DNA of 64,000 nucleotides from an uncultured Oscillibacter sp. (GCA_910585245.1 CAJUCO010000008.1:1-64000); one strand, 5' to 3'. Shown: positions 1 to 7,650, counted from the first letter of the stretch. Translations and numbers: made by a program. The notes: generated by a model from the letters alone, not told the origin.

Positions 1-59
1 TGTTCAAGGTGACTCCGCTGCTGACCGAGGCCATCCGGGCCGCCAAGGCCGCGAAATAA
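1..59 (+). CDS. C-terminal end of an unidentified protein (partial)
   Basis: An open frame enters from the left edge and ends at TAA 57-59 after about 18 codons. The readable tail is FKVTPLLTEAIRAAKAAK, a basic, Ala-rich, probably helical end. A strong terminator follows 18 bases later, which supports a real gene end. The fragment is too short to name the family. Confidence 0.5.
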   Translation, partial: FKVTPLLTEAIRAAKAAK

Positions 60-77
60 GTCATAAAGTACAAATCA

Positions 78-119
78 AAAAGCCGCCCGCCGGAAAATTT
101 CCGGCGGGCAGCTTTTCCT
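78..119 (+). terminator. Intrinsic terminator of the left-edge gene
   Basis: A perfect 12-bp stem (GCCCGCCGGAAA / TTTCCGGCGGGC) with a 1-2 base loop is flanked by an A-run and followed by CTTTTCCTTTG. The T-rich side is on the plus strand. Confidence 0.8.
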
Positions 120-126
120 TTGTTGT

Positions 127-870
127 TTATTTGCTCAGGCCCAGCAGCTTCAGCACAAACTGGTATTCCTCCATGTCGGGATTTGTAAAGAGCCATATAC
201 CCCGTCCGGTGTTCTCAATCCAGCACCAGTCTTCTTCGTCTTCAAAGTCTACGTCATATTGCATTACAAATTCCCCGTCCTCGCTGTTAAAGGTTCTCTC
301 TACAATGTCAAACGTTTTTGTTTTGTCATTGTAATGAGAGAGCCGTGCGGTGAAAATCAAAGGCTCATCCCGTTCGCTCCGGCCGATCCTGCGAAGCTCC
401 TCGACGTCCTCCAGGGAAATTTCGGGCTCGTCGATGTCCTCCTCCTCGTTGCTGTGATAACACCGCCAGCCGTCGGGAGAAATATGAATGCGTTCTCCGG
501 CCCGGTAGTAGTAAACGCCGAACTCTATGGCGTCCTTGCCGCTGTCTCCCGGTTTGGAGTAGAGAATATTCCGAAAATCGCCGGCCTCCAAGGAGTGGTC
601 CGAATAAACCGCTTCCAGTTCCGGCGCGAAGTCCACAAATTCCTGAAAACATTCCGGCATACCCGTGATATTCCCGGAGCTTCCTGTGTCGATTCGAAGT
701 TCCGCCCTGCCGCCGTCTTCCCGCAGCGCGTGCAGCTTGTCAAGACAATAACGCCAGTCCTCCACAACATATCGGTATTCCTCGCTGTTTTCCAGCGCGA
801 AAACCGCCTCGTTTAGCTTCCTTACGCTCTCCTCCGGACCGCGAAAGACCATGGTCCACAGTCCCTGCAT
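127..870 (-). CDS. Hypothetical acidic protein, 247 aa
   Basis: I do not recognise the family. The product is very acidic, with runs of Glu/Asp around the middle, many Trp/Tyr residues and no signal peptide or membrane segment, so it is probably a soluble cytoplasmic protein. The frame stays open 17 codons further upstream, but ATG 870 has AGGAGGGG seven bases before it, so I start there. It has its own promoter (968-996) behind the uvrC terminator and looks monocistronic. Confidence 0.7.
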   Translation of the reverse strand: MQGLWTMVFRGPEESVRKLNEAVFALENSEEYRYVVEDWRYCLDKLHALREDGGRAELRIDTGSSGNITGMPECFQEFVDFAPELEAVYSDHSLEAGDFRNILYSKPGDSGKDAIEFGVYYYRAGERIHISPDGWRCYHSNEEEDIDEPEISLEDVEELRRIGRSERDEPLIFTARLSHYNDKTKTFDIVERTFNSEDGEFVMQYDVDFEDEEDWCWIENTGRGIWLFTNPDMEEYQFVLKLLGLSK

Positions 871-967
871 AAAAGCCCCTCCTGTTCTTATTTTTATGTA
901 CGAATCGCCATCTTCTTTCAAAATTGCGTCCGGCTATGCTAGAAGGATTAGCCTGTACTACATGGTT

Positions 968-996
968 ATGGTAACACGGACCAAACCCCGTGTCAA
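968..996 (-). promoter_or_regulatory. Sigma-A promoter for the 127-870 gene
   Basis: Read on the minus strand: TTGACA, 17 bases, TACCAT. It lies between the uvrC terminator and the start codon at 870, giving a leader of roughly 90 bases. Confidence 0.7.
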
Positions 997-1005
997 TCGG
1001 AATTC

Positions 1006-1039
1006 GGAAAACGCCGCCAGGCCTCGGGCCTGGCGGCGT
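1006..1039 (-). terminator. uvrC terminator
   Basis: A CGCCGCCAGGC / GCCTGGCGGCG stem just past the uvrC stop is followed on the minus strand by TTTTCC. Confidence 0.75.
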
Positions 1040-1041
1040 CC

Positions 1042-2880
1042 TTACTCTTTGTTCCCCTCCGGCGGGTGAAAATGCCTCCAAACCGCCTCCGCGGCGGGCC
1101 TTGGCACCACCGCCGCCAGGGCCTCCACCTCCGCCTCCCGAATGGCCTTGATGGTCCCAAACCGCTTGCGCAGCTCCTCCCGCCGCTTCGGCCCCACGCC
1201 GGGAATCCCGTCCAGGGCGGAGCGCAGGGCGCTTTTCCCGTGGCTCTCGTGGTGATAGGTGATGGCAAAACGGTGAGTCTCCTCCTGAATCTGCCCGATG
1301 AGGGAGAACACCGCCTGGTTCCCCACAATGCCGATCTCCCGGCCCTCCGGGGTCACCAGGGCCCTTGTCCGGTGCCGGTCGTCTTTTACCATGCCGAAGA
1401 TGGGAACGCTTACTCCAAACTCCTCCGCCACCCCCAGGGCTGTCTGAGCGTGGGTGACGCCGCCGTCAATCAAAAAGACATCCGGCAGGGGCAGGAATTT
1501 CTCGTCCCCGTCCGCCGCCCGCTGGAGCCGCCGCCGGAGCACCTCCCGCATGGAGGCGTAGTCGTCGGGCTTTCCTGCCAGGTCCTTGATCCGAAACCGC
1601 CGGTAGGCGCTTTTCAAAGGCCTCGTGCCGCTGTAGACCACCATGGAGGCAACAATGTCGCTGCCGCCGGTATTGGAGATGTCGAAGGACTCCAGCCGTT
1701 TCGGCGGGGCGGGAAGGTCCAGCATTTTCGTCAAAAGCTCCAGGGTGTGGGCCACCCGTTCCTCCGCCGTAGTGGCTCGCTCCGCCTCCTCGGCGGCGTT
1801 CCGCTGGGCCATGGCCCGAAGCTCCGCCTTCTCCCCCCGCTGGGGGATGTGAACCCAGACCTTGTGCCCCGCCCGCTTGGTCAGGGCCTGGGAGAGACTT
1901 TCGCAGTAGCCCTCCGTTTCAAAGGGCAGCAGAATTTCATGGGGCAAAATGGCCCTGGGCAGGTAATACTGGGCGGTCAGGGCGGAGAGCATCTCCTCCT
2001 GGCCCTCCTCCATGGGGGCGGTAAACAGCTCCGTCTCCCGGCCGGCCAGGTTCCCCTCCTCCATGTGCAAAACGGCGTAGCAGCATTTTCCCGCTCCCCG
2101 GTAGAGGCCCCAGATGTCCGTGTCTGCGCAAAGCCCCGCGATGACCGTCTGCTTTTTGGAAAGGGCGCTGATGGCGTTGATCCGGTCCCGGAGGGCCGCC
2201 GCCTGCTCGAAGCGAAGGGCCTCCGCCTCCGCTTCCATCTCCCCGGTCATCTCCCGGAGAAGCTCTTTCGCCTTGCCTTCCAGCATCTGGCAGGCCTGAC
2301 GGATGCGGCGGTCATATTCCTCCGCCGTCATTTCCGGGCGGCAAAAACCGTCGCACCGGCCCATGTGGAAATTCAAACAGGGCCGCTCCGCCCCGATGTC
2401 CCGGGGAAATTTCCGGTTGCAGGTGGGCAGCCGCAAAGCTGCGCACACCGCGTCCAGAGCCTGCCGGGTCTCGAACCGCCCGCCGAAGGGGCCGAAGTAT
2501 TTCGCCCCGTCGTCCACCCATTTGTGCACCATGGAAAACCGCGGATAGGGCCCCCGCGAGAGGCGCACGAAGGGATAGCCCTTGTCGTCTTTGAGCAAAA
2601 TGTTATAGCGGGGCATATGCCGCTTGATGAGGGAGTTTTCCAGCACCAGGGCCTCGAACTCGCTGGAGACGAAGATGGTGTCGAAGTGGTCGATCTGGGA
2701 GACCATCTGCCGCGTCTTGGCGGTGTGGGAGGCGCTGTCCTGGAAGTATTGGCTGACCCGGTTTTTGAGCTTTTTCGCCTTGCCCACATAGATCACTTTC
2801 CCGGTTTTGTCCATCATCAGATAGACCCCCGGCAGCAGCGGCAGGTCATTGGCTTTCTCTTTCAGCTCGTCCTTGGTCAT
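1042..2880 (-). CDS. uvrC: Excinuclease ABC subunit C
   Basis: UvrC makes both incisions in nucleotide excision repair after UvrAB has marked a DNA lesion. The 612-aa length is normal for the family. The GIY-YIG nuclease domain is at the N-terminus (PGVYLMMD then VIYVGKAKKLKNRV). A UVR-type helical hairpin lies near residues 200-240, the RNase H-like nuclease occupies the second half, and a helix-hairpin-helix motif (IPGVGPKRREELRKRFG) is near the C-terminus. The start has AAAGGAGG upstream. It is transcribed alone, with no uvrA or uvrB beside it. Confidence 0.97.
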   Translation of the reverse strand: MTKDELKEKANDLPLLPGVYLMMDKTGKVIYVGKAKKLKNRVSQYFQDSASHTAKTRQMVSQIDHFDTIFVSSEFEALVLENSLIKRHMPRYNILLKDDKGYPFVRLSRGPYPRFSMVHKWVDDGAKYFGPFGGRFETRQALDAVCAALRLPTCNRKFPRDIGAERPCLNFHMGRCDGFCRPEMTAEEYDRRIRQACQMLEGKAKELLREMTGEMEAEAEALRFEQAAALRDRINAISALSKKQTVIAGLCADTDIWGLYRGAGKCCYAVLHMEEGNLAGRETELFTAPMEEGQEEMLSALTAQYYLPRAILPHEILLPFETEGYCESLSQALTKRAGHKVWVHIPQRGEKAELRAMAQRNAAEEAERATTAEERVAHTLELLTKMLDLPAPPKRLESFDISNTGGSDIVASMVVYSGTRPLKSAYRRFRIKDLAGKPDDYASMREVLRRRLQRAADGDEKFLPLPDVFLIDGGVTHAQTALGVAEEFGVSVPIFGMVKDDRHRTRALVTPEGREIGIVGNQAVFSLIGQIQEETHRFAITYHHESHGKSALRSALDGIPGVGPKRREELRKRFGTIKAIREAEVEALAAVVPRPAAEAVWRHFHPPEGNKE

Positions 2881-3067
2881 GGCGTGGCCTCCTTTGGGGG
2901 TTGATGGGGTGACGCTCTTCCGGGGAAATTGCGAACGGGGAAAAGAACGGACACATAGCCCTACACGGCGTTCTATCGGAAGGCGGATCTGTCAAACCTG
3001 CGTGCCCGCCCATTTGCCGGGACCGCCGCCTCCCGGAGAGGCATTCCCCTTCCAGGCACGGCCCGAT

Positions 3068-3104
3068 AAAAAAAGACCACCCCGCGCTGACGGGCAGCAC
3101 GGGG
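3068..3104 (-). terminator. ptsH terminator
   Basis: On the minus strand the stem CCCCGTGCTG / CAGCGCGGGG (one G-U pair) is followed by TGGTCTTTTTTT. It lies directly after the HPr stop codon. Confidence 0.8.
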
Positions 3105-3112
3105 ACGGTTCG

Positions 3113-3376
3113 TTACTCTCCGAAGTTGTCTTTCACCAGATCCACCAGCGCGGTGACCGCCTCTTTCTCATCGCTGCCGTCCGCGATCAGGGTGATGGGG
3201 GTACCCTTCACAATGCCCAGGGACAGCACGCCTAACAAGCTCTTGGCGTTGACGCGGCGGTCCTCCTTCTCGACCCAGATGCCGCTTTTAAACTCGTTGG
3301 CTTTCTGGATGAAGAATGTGGCAGGGCGGGCGTGCAAACCAACTTCGTTGTTGACAGTGATTTCCTGCGTATACAT
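3113..3376 (-). CDS. ptsH: HPr family phosphocarrier protein
   Basis: HPr relays phosphate from PEP via enzyme I to sugar-specific PTS enzymes II, and in Firmicutes its Ser46 form is a corepressor of CcpA. The protein is 87 aa. His15 sits in GLHARPA, and Ser46 sits in NAKSLLGVLSLG, so both the PTS and the HPr-kinase sites are present; this argues for true HPr rather than Crh, which lacks His15. No ptsI is adjacent, so it is an orphan copy transcribed from its own promoter (3440-3468) and terminated at 3068-3104. The RBS is AAAAAAGGAG. Confidence 0.93.
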   Translation of the reverse strand: MYTQEITVNNEVGLHARPATFFIQKANEFKSGIWVEKEDRRVNAKSLLGVLSLGIVKGTPITLIADGSDEKEAVTALVDLVKDNFGE

Positions 3377-3439
3377 ATTGCAGCTCTCCTTTTTTGTATC
3401 GAATCAAATGGATGGTTGCCCACGAGTCATTACTTTACC

Positions 3440-3468
3440 ATCATAACCACTTTTCTGTCTCCCGTCAA
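3440..3468 (-). promoter_or_regulatory. ptsH promoter
   Basis: Minus strand TTGACG, 17 bases, TATGAT, about 60 bases before the HPr start. Confidence 0.8.
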
Positions 3469-3527
3469 TGGACAATTGCACAAACATTTCAAAAAATTTT
3501 CCTTGGCAGTAAAGTTCTTTTTGTCAG

Positions 3528-3556
3528 TTTACCCCAATTTCACGGAAGTTTATACT
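3528..3556 (+). promoter_or_regulatory. Candidate promoter of the long leader before the lipoprotein gene
   Basis: TTTACC, 17 bases, TATACT. If used, it yields a transcript with about 320 untranslated bases before the lipoprotein ATG at 3886. It is back to back with the ptsH promoter. Confidence 0.5.
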
Positions 3557-3561
3557 ACAAT

Positions 3562-3885
3562 TCGCTGAATTTTCAAGAGATTTCCAAAAAAGTTTCCCTT
3601 ACCCCAGAGGAATCCTCTCTTCATATCTATGGATTTCCCCGGCGCTTCATGCCGCCGCCCGCCCGGTTTTCCAAAAAAAGCCGCCGCCGCCGGAAAGTGC
3701 CGGGGTTGCTCCGGGGCGAACCGGAGACAATAGGGCTTGGGTATCGTGGACACAGGGCGGAGACATTCGCCTTGTGCGCCGTCAAAGCGGCTCAGGAGAT
3801 TTCGTGAGCTTCTTTGACGGGGAGGCGCCGGGCCCCACCCACCTGGCGGGGCCCGACGCCGGAAAGATCAAAGGAGGAGTATCCC
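3562..3885 (+). other. Long GC-rich leader with strong hairpins, no gene seen
   Basis: This is the stretch between the ptsH promoter region and the lipoprotein. Visible structures are GGCGAA 3715-3720 facing TTCGCC 3766-3771; a long hairpin 3779-3820 whose arms are CCGTCAAAG and CTTTGACGG with an inner GCTC/GAGC pair; and a hairpin in 3824-3861 with arms GGGCCCC and GGGGCCC plus outer GGCG/CGCC. No T-run follows the last one. The order suggests a structured 5' UTR or a separate small RNA. I could not match it to a riboswitch class by eye. Confidence 0.4.
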
Positions 3886-4149
3886 ATGAAAAATACTCTG
3901 CTGTTCCTGATGGTATCCCTGCTGCTGGCCTTCAGCCTCACCGCCTGCGGCGGCGGCCGGACCGGCAGCGCTCCCGAAGACTATGGCGACAGTTCCGTCA
4001 GCGGGGACGGAGCATATGACGGCGGCTATAACGGAGGTCCGGCGGACGACGGACTGATGGACGGCGCCCGGGACGCCATGGACGACGCGGGACGGTCTGT
4101 CCGCAAAGCCGTAAACGACGCCGGAGACGCCGTGGACCGCGCGTTTTAA
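3886..4149 (+). CDS. Small lipoprotein, 87 aa
   Basis: A signal peptide with a short basic start and hydrophobic core ends in the lipobox LTAC, so Cys21 should be lipidated and the protein anchored to the outer face of the membrane. The mature part is Gly/Asp-rich and ends in an amphipathic helix with alternating acidic and basic residues (GARDAMDDAGRSVRKAVNDA). No enzymatic domain is visible. AAAGGAGG precedes this ATG; the frame is open 24 codons further upstream, but that part runs through the hairpin leader. The function is unknown. Confidence 0.8.
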   Translation: MKNTLLFLMVSLLLAFSLTACGGGRTGSAPEDYGDSSVSGDGAYDGGYNGGPADDGLMDGARDAMDDAGRSVRKAVNDAGDAVDRAF

Positions 4150-4160
4150 GCGCTCTGACA

Positions 4161-4193
4161 CCGCTGGGGACTTCCGGTTTCCCCGGCGGTTTA
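4161..4193 (+). terminator. Terminator after the lipoprotein gene
   Basis: CCGCTGGGGA / TCCCCGGCGG stem followed by TTTACATCC. The T-run is short. Confidence 0.55.
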
Positions 4194-4261
4194 CATCCCC
4201 TTCCTTTTTCCCTCCGCCTCCTGTATAATGAGGTGGAATATTGGATGAAGGAGGTCTGGCC

Positions 4262-4960
4262 ATGTCCCAGGAATTTACCATGAAACCCGTGGCCCGTATC
4301 CACAGCGACTTCGCCGGGAAATTCGGGGTCCCCCGCCAGAGCGGCTTGGTGGAGTCGCTGGAGGCGCTGGTGGTCTTTGAACCGGCGTACCGGAACCCCG
4401 ACGCCCTCCGGGGACTGGAGGGGTTTTCTCACATTTGGCTGGTCTGGGTGTTTGACCGGGCCCTTCGGGAGGGGTGGTCTCCCACGGTGCGGCCGCCCCG
4501 CCTGGGGGGAAACACCCGTTTGGGGGTCTTCGCCACCCGGTCTCCCTTCCGGCCCAACCCCATCGCCCTGTCTGCCGTCACCCTGGCGGGGGTGGAGGAG
4601 ACCGGGGCGTGGGGAACGGCCCTCCGGGTCCGGGGGGCGGACCTGATGGACGGCACGCCTATTTTGGATATCAAACCCTACCTTCCCTACGCGGACTGCC
4701 GTCCGGAGGCCGTGGGGGGCTTTGCCTCCGCCCCGGCAGGGGAGACGCTGGAGGTGGAGTGTTCCTTGTCCCTTTGGGAAAAGGTCCCGCCGGAGCGGCG
4801 GGAAGCCCTCCGGGCGGTGCTGGCCCTGGACCCCCGGCCCCGGTATCAGGCGGACCCGGAGCGGGTTTATGGCTTCGGCTTCGCCGGATTGGAGGTGCGC
4901 TTCTCCGTGGAGGGAGATCTGCTCCGGGTCCGGGAAATCCTGGAGGGGACGGAAAAATAG
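4262..4960 (+). CDS. trmO: tRNA m6t6A37 methyltransferase TrmO (TsaA/YaeB family)
   Basis: TrmO adds the N6-methyl group to t6A at position 37 of some ANN-decoding tRNAs, using SAM. The 232-aa product has the family core: an N-terminal beta region (PVARIHSDF), the GFSHIWLVWVF segment, and the signature TRSPFRPNPIALS around residues 90-105, followed by DGTPILDIKPYLPYAD. The longest frame starts seven codons earlier, but AAGGAGG sits nine bases before ATG 4262. A TATAAT at 4224-4229 may be its -10 box. A strong terminator follows. Confidence 0.92.
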   Translation: MSQEFTMKPVARIHSDFAGKFGVPRQSGLVESLEALVVFEPAYRNPDALRGLEGFSHIWLVWVFDRALREGWSPTVRPPRLGGNTRLGVFATRSPFRPNPIALSAVTLAGVEETGAWGTALRVRGADLMDGTPILDIKPYLPYADCRPEAVGGFASAPAGETLEVECSLSLWEKVPPERREALRAVLALDPRPRYQADPERVYGFGFAGLEVRFSVEGDLLRVREILEGTEK

Positions 4961-4976
4961 TCCTGCCGGACGTATC

Positions 4977-5007
4977 AAGCGGGCCGCCCAGAAGGGCGGC
5001 CCGCTTT
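4977..5007 (+). terminator. trmO terminator
   Basis: Perfect 11-bp stem GCGGGCCGCCC / GGGCGGCCCGC, AGAA loop, then TTT. Confidence 0.75.
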
Positions 5008-5055
5008 CCGAAACCTTCCGGCTCCCAATAGACAGATTTCCGCAATAATTGCATA

Positions 5056-5102
5056 TTGACTTTTGCGGTCGCATAAGGTAAAATAATTTTGCAACCGCAA
5101 AA
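5056..5102 (+). promoter_or_regulatory. Promoter with an inverted-repeat operator for the RHH gene
   Basis: TTGACT (5056-5061), 17 bases, TAAAAT (5079-5084). TTTTGCGGT (5061-5069) and ACCGCAAAA (5094-5102) form an inverted repeat spanning the -10 box and reaching the RBS. The dyad continues inward with GC/GC, 11 of 12 positions. A dyad in this place next to a ribbon-helix-helix gene suggests autorepression. Confidence 0.65.
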
Positions 5103-5113
5103 GGAGGCGAATT

Positions 5114-5293
5114 ATGGCCGCTAAAAAAATAGGGCGTCCTACGGATAGTCCAAAAGACATTGACATCAAAATACGTTTTGACAAAGATACCGTAGATAAA
5201 CTGGAAATATGCAGTGAGAAAATGCAGATTACCAGAGCGGAAGTGGTCAGGCGTGGTGTCCGGAAGATGTATGACGACCTTGACAAAAAATAG
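5114..5293 (+). CDS. Ribbon-helix-helix (Arc/CopG-type) DNA-binding protein, 59 aa
   Basis: The protein starts MAAKKIGRPTDSP, then has a beta-strand segment IDIKIRFDKDTVDKLEICSE and two helices ending ITRAEVVRRGVRKMYDDL, the usual RHH pattern. It would bind DNA as a dimer, probably at the inverted repeat overlapping its promoter. AAGGAGG is six bases before ATG. The codon use (AAA, ATA, AAT) is more AT-rich than that of the neighbours, which hints at acquired DNA. RHH proteins of this size are common on integrative elements and in antitoxin roles, but no toxin is adjacent. Confidence 0.8.
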   Translation: MAAKKIGRPTDSPKDIDIKIRFDKDTVDKLEICSEKMQITRAEVVRRGVRKMYDDLDKK

Positions 5294-5442
5294 CGGGAAG
5301 CGGCGCACTCCGACCAAGGCCACGCCACTTCCCCAGGCCGATGATTGCCAAGAGGCAAACCAGCGTAAATATTATATCATGCGCCGCCTTTCCTTTCAAG
5401 CAGTATCGGCCAAAAAAGAAAAAAAGAAAGGACCGTGCAAAG

Positions 5443-5733
5443 GTGGAAAACATTCTGGAAATTCTTTATAACCTGCCTATGGAAAATATCCACGAGCGGG
5501 ATGCGTCCTTTGTCAAAGCGGCGCGCGTCAGAAGGGAGCAGCTGGAGCAGCTCACCGCTTCTATGACGGATGAGCAGCAGGAACTGCTGGATGCGTATTT
5601 GGACACGAGAAGCAAATTCGAGGATATGATAGACTTCGACCGCTTCCGGTTCGCCTTCCATTTTGGAGCGCAGCTTATGGCGGAACTGATGAGAGGCAAG
5701 GGGGCGGAACTGCTGGACCGGGCGGGAACGTAA
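5443..5733 (+). CDS. DUF6809-like protein, 96 aa
   Basis: The order ILEILYNLP, a helical middle, then FRFAFHFGAQLMAELM matches the small DUF6809 family that I know from Clostridia; the function is unknown. I start at GTG 5443, 11 bases after AAAGGA, because the family normally begins two or three residues before the ILE-LY motif. The frame is open 34 codons further upstream through low-complexity Lys-rich sequence that looks non-coding. It follows the RHH gene by 149 bases and ends at a strong terminator. Confidence 0.65.
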   Translation: MENILEILYNLPMENIHERDASFVKAARVRREQLEQLTASMTDEQQELLDAYLDTRSKFEDMIDFDRFRFAFHFGAQLMAELMRGKGAELLDRAGT

Positions 5734-5741
5734 ATCACGGG

Positions 5742-5775
5742 AAAAGAGAGGACCCTTCGGTCCTCTCTTTTTTTC
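5742..5775 (+). terminator. Terminator after the DUF6809-like gene
   Basis: GAGAGGACC / GGTCCTCTC stem with a CTTC loop followed by seven T. Confidence 0.9.
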
Positions 5776-5814
5776 GCCAGTGAATAAGGCGCCGGTGAAA
5801 CGCCGCTCCTCCGG

Positions 5815-6708
5815 TCACTCCAGCTTCCGCACGAAGTTTCCAAAGACCCGGACCCGCTCTTGCACCGTGGTGAAGGCGTGGGGGTCCATCTCGTGAACCG
5901 CGTGGAGAAGCTCTTCGATCTCAAATTTGGAAAGGCACACCACCAGCACGTGGAGGCCCTTGCCGCTGTAAGCGCCGGTGCCCTCCCAATAGGTGACGCT
6001 GCGCCCCAGTTTTTCAATGATGAACCGGCCCAGCTGCTTCTCGTCCTCCTTGGTGAAGATCATGGCTTGAACGTTTACATTTTGCTGGTGCATCCGGTCC
6101 AGCACCATGGCGGAGAAGAAGTTGTAGATGACGGAGTAGATGGCTACCTCCGGCACAAAGAGGATCAGACAGGCGGCGTAGAGAAAGAAGTTGACCGTCA
6201 GGGAGAACTTCCCCACAGTGAAGCGGCTGCCCCGTTTGCTCAGGCAAAGCCCCACGATGTCCAGTCCGCCGCCGCTGCCGCCGCAGGTCAGCACGATGCC
6301 GCTGGCGGTGCCCACAAGGATGCCCCCCAGCAGGCAGGCGGTGAGATAATCCTCCACAATGGGGGTCGAGGGCGTTGGAATGACGCTGTAAAAAAAGGAG
6401 AAGGAAACCGTGCAGGCGATGGTTTTAAAGGTCATGAGCCGTCCCAGGGTCTTGTAACCCAGGAACAAGATGGGGATGTTGCTGATAAAATAGAGAATAC
6501 CGGCGATGTCCGCCCCGCCGAAGCGAAGCCCCAGATTTTCCTGGAGCATGGTGCGGATCAGCTGGCAAAAGCCCATCAATCCGCCGGTATAGAGGCCCAG
6601 CGGCACAATGAAGAGGTTCAGGGCCAGGGCCACCACCCCCTCCCCCAGCATGGCGGCCAGCAGCCGCAGCCAGCGGTGGTGCAGGGAATTGTACATCACA
6701 TCTTTCAT
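5815..6708 (-). CDS. YitT family membrane protein (DUF161/DUF2179)
   Basis: The 297-aa protein has about five hydrophobic segments in residues 10-190, including the conserved GGLMGFCQLIRTML and GTASGIVLTCGGSGGGLDIVGL stretches. A C-terminal soluble DUF2179 domain follows (about 215-297: YWEGTGAYSGKGLHVLVVCL, then a PHAF motif). Family members are membrane proteins of unsettled function. GGGAGGAA precedes ATG 6708; the open frame extends eight codons further. A near-consensus promoter lies at 6805-6833. Confidence 0.9.
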   Translation of the reverse strand: MKDVMYNSLHHRWLRLLAAMLGEGVVALALNLFIVPLGLYTGGLMGFCQLIRTMLQENLGLRFGGADIAGILYFISNIPILFLGYKTLGRLMTFKTIACTVSFSFFYSVIPTPSTPIVEDYLTACLLGGILVGTASGIVLTCGGSGGGLDIVGLCLSKRGSRFTVGKFSLTVNFFLYAACLILFVPEVAIYSVIYNFFSAMVLDRMHQQNVNVQAMIFTKEDEKQLGRFIIEKLGRSVTYWEGTGAYSGKGLHVLVVCLSKFEIEELLHAVHEMDPHAFTTVQERVRVFGNFVRKLE

Positions 6709-6804
6709 GTTGTTCCTCCCGGTCCGGCCCATGCGCCGGCCTTGTCCCCGTGCCTCGGGGCGGTCGTGGATTCTTGCGGTGTATTCTTTGGAACGCTGGC
6801 ATTG

Positions 6805-6833
6805 ATTATAGCCGCTTCCTCTGAAAACCGCAA
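6805..6833 (-). promoter_or_regulatory. Promoter of the YitT gene
   Basis: Minus strand TTGCGG, 17 bases, TATAAT, about 100 bases before the start codon. Confidence 0.7.
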
Positions 6834-6896
6834 GAGGAAAAGAGGAACAGAATGGACGAAACCCCAGGAAATATCTCCCTGTTTATCCGCCAAAAC

Positions 6897-7205
6897 TTAC
6901 AAGGCGTATTGAAGGCACCGGTACAGCCGGTCTTTGGCCCGGCGAAGGGTCCGGGAGACGGTGGAGCGGTTTACGCCCAGTTCTCCGGCAATCTGGGGAA
7001 TGTTCAACCCCTGGTCGTAGTAGAGCTCCAGCATCTGCCGCTGGCGGGGGGTCAGCTCCTTCTCCCTGGCCTGGCGGAGACTCCGGCGGAGACGCTCCAA
7101 CCGCTCGCTGTTGTCCGCCGCGTGCTGGAGGTTCCAGACCGTCATGTCCCCGATCCACTCGCTGGCCCGGGTGGAGAAGGGGCTTTCATAACGCGTATTT
7201 TTCAT
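6897..7205 (-). CDS. Sigma-70 region 4-like DNA-binding protein, 102 aa
   Basis: Residues about 48-100 form a sigma region 4-type helix-turn-helix: ELTPRQRQMLELYYDQG, then IPQIAGELGVNRSTVSRTLRRAKDRL. The first half is helical and has no region 2, so it cannot be a complete sigma factor. It may be a transcription activator of the ArpU/late-phage kind or a small regulator. It is the third gene of a micro-operon; its ATG lies 20 bases inside the upstream gene, which suggests translational coupling. Confidence 0.8.
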   Translation of the reverse strand: MKNTRYESPFSTRASEWIGDMTVWNLQHAADNSERLERLRRSLRQAREKELTPRQRQMLELYYDQGLNIPQIAGELGVNRSTVSRTLRRAKDRLYRCLQYAL

Positions 7206-7419
7206 GTTTGTGATAGCTCCTGTCGTAGTAATGTGCGGTCAGCGCCGCCAGTTCCCTGGCCTCTCGCCAGAGAGGGGTCAGCTCGTCGATTCTGCGGTGA
7301 AGGCGGAAGACCGCCTCCGGGTCCGCCTCGTCCCGCACCAGAAGCCGCAGCTCCACAATGCGGCTGTGGATGGCCTCTGCGCTGTGGCGGTAGGAGGCCG
7401 ACATCTCCAATAGCGTCAT
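7186..7419 (-). CDS. Small helical protein of unknown function, 77 aa
   Basis: I do not recognise this protein. It is mostly alpha-helical with many Arg, Glu and Leu (SAEAIHSRIVELRLLVRDEA) and ends His/Tyr-rich. The length and charge fit a short coiled coil. GGGAGGGGAGG precedes its ATG, which overlaps the stop of the preceding zinc-ribbon gene as ATGA; its own 3' end overlaps the sigma-4-like gene. The three products probably act together. Confidence 0.7.
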   Translation of the reverse strand: MTLLEMSASYRHSAEAIHSRIVELRLLVRDEADPEAVFRLHRRIDELTPLWREARELAALTAHYYDRSYHKHEKYAL

Positions 7420-7604
7420 ATCTCTGCCTCCCCTCCCAAAATCTCCCGGCAGGGGGCCAGTTCCCGCCGGGCCAAATCCGGCAGGCACTCCCCACAGGCA
7501 AGCAGCCCGTTACAAACCCAGTATTCCTCCCCTCGAAGAAGCTCCCGCCCGCACAGCGTGCAGCGAAGGAGCTCCGCCCCGGGGCGGCGTTTCGTTTTGG
7601 TCAT
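7416..7604 (-). CDS. Small zinc-ribbon protein, 62 aa
   Basis: Two Cys pairs, CTLCGRELLRGEEYWVC and ACGEC, make a probable zinc knuckle. The N-terminus is basic (MTKTKRRPG). AAAGGAG lies ahead of ATG 7604; a longer frame exists but begins inside the divergent tRNA promoter. It is the first gene of the micro-operon. The function is unknown; a nucleic-acid or protein adaptor is plausible. Confidence 0.7.
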   Translation of the reverse strand: MTKTKRRPGAELLRCTLCGRELLRGEEYWVCNGLLACGECLPDLARRELAPCREILGGEAEI

Positions 7605-7650
7605 GGCAATGGTCTCCTTTGAAAAAATCGAAAAAGTGGAAAAATTTTTG

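Noticed and set aside
1066..2904. 612-codon frame antisense to uvrC
   Set aside because: Mirror frame of uvrC with no RBS or recognisable protein features.
3998..5323. 441-codon minus-strand frame across the lipoprotein, trmO and RHH genes
   Set aside because: It crosses three supported genes and two terminators, and its composition is that of a shadow frame.
6897..7205. Complete ECF sigma factor
   Set aside because: Only region 4 is present in 102 residues; region 2 is missing.
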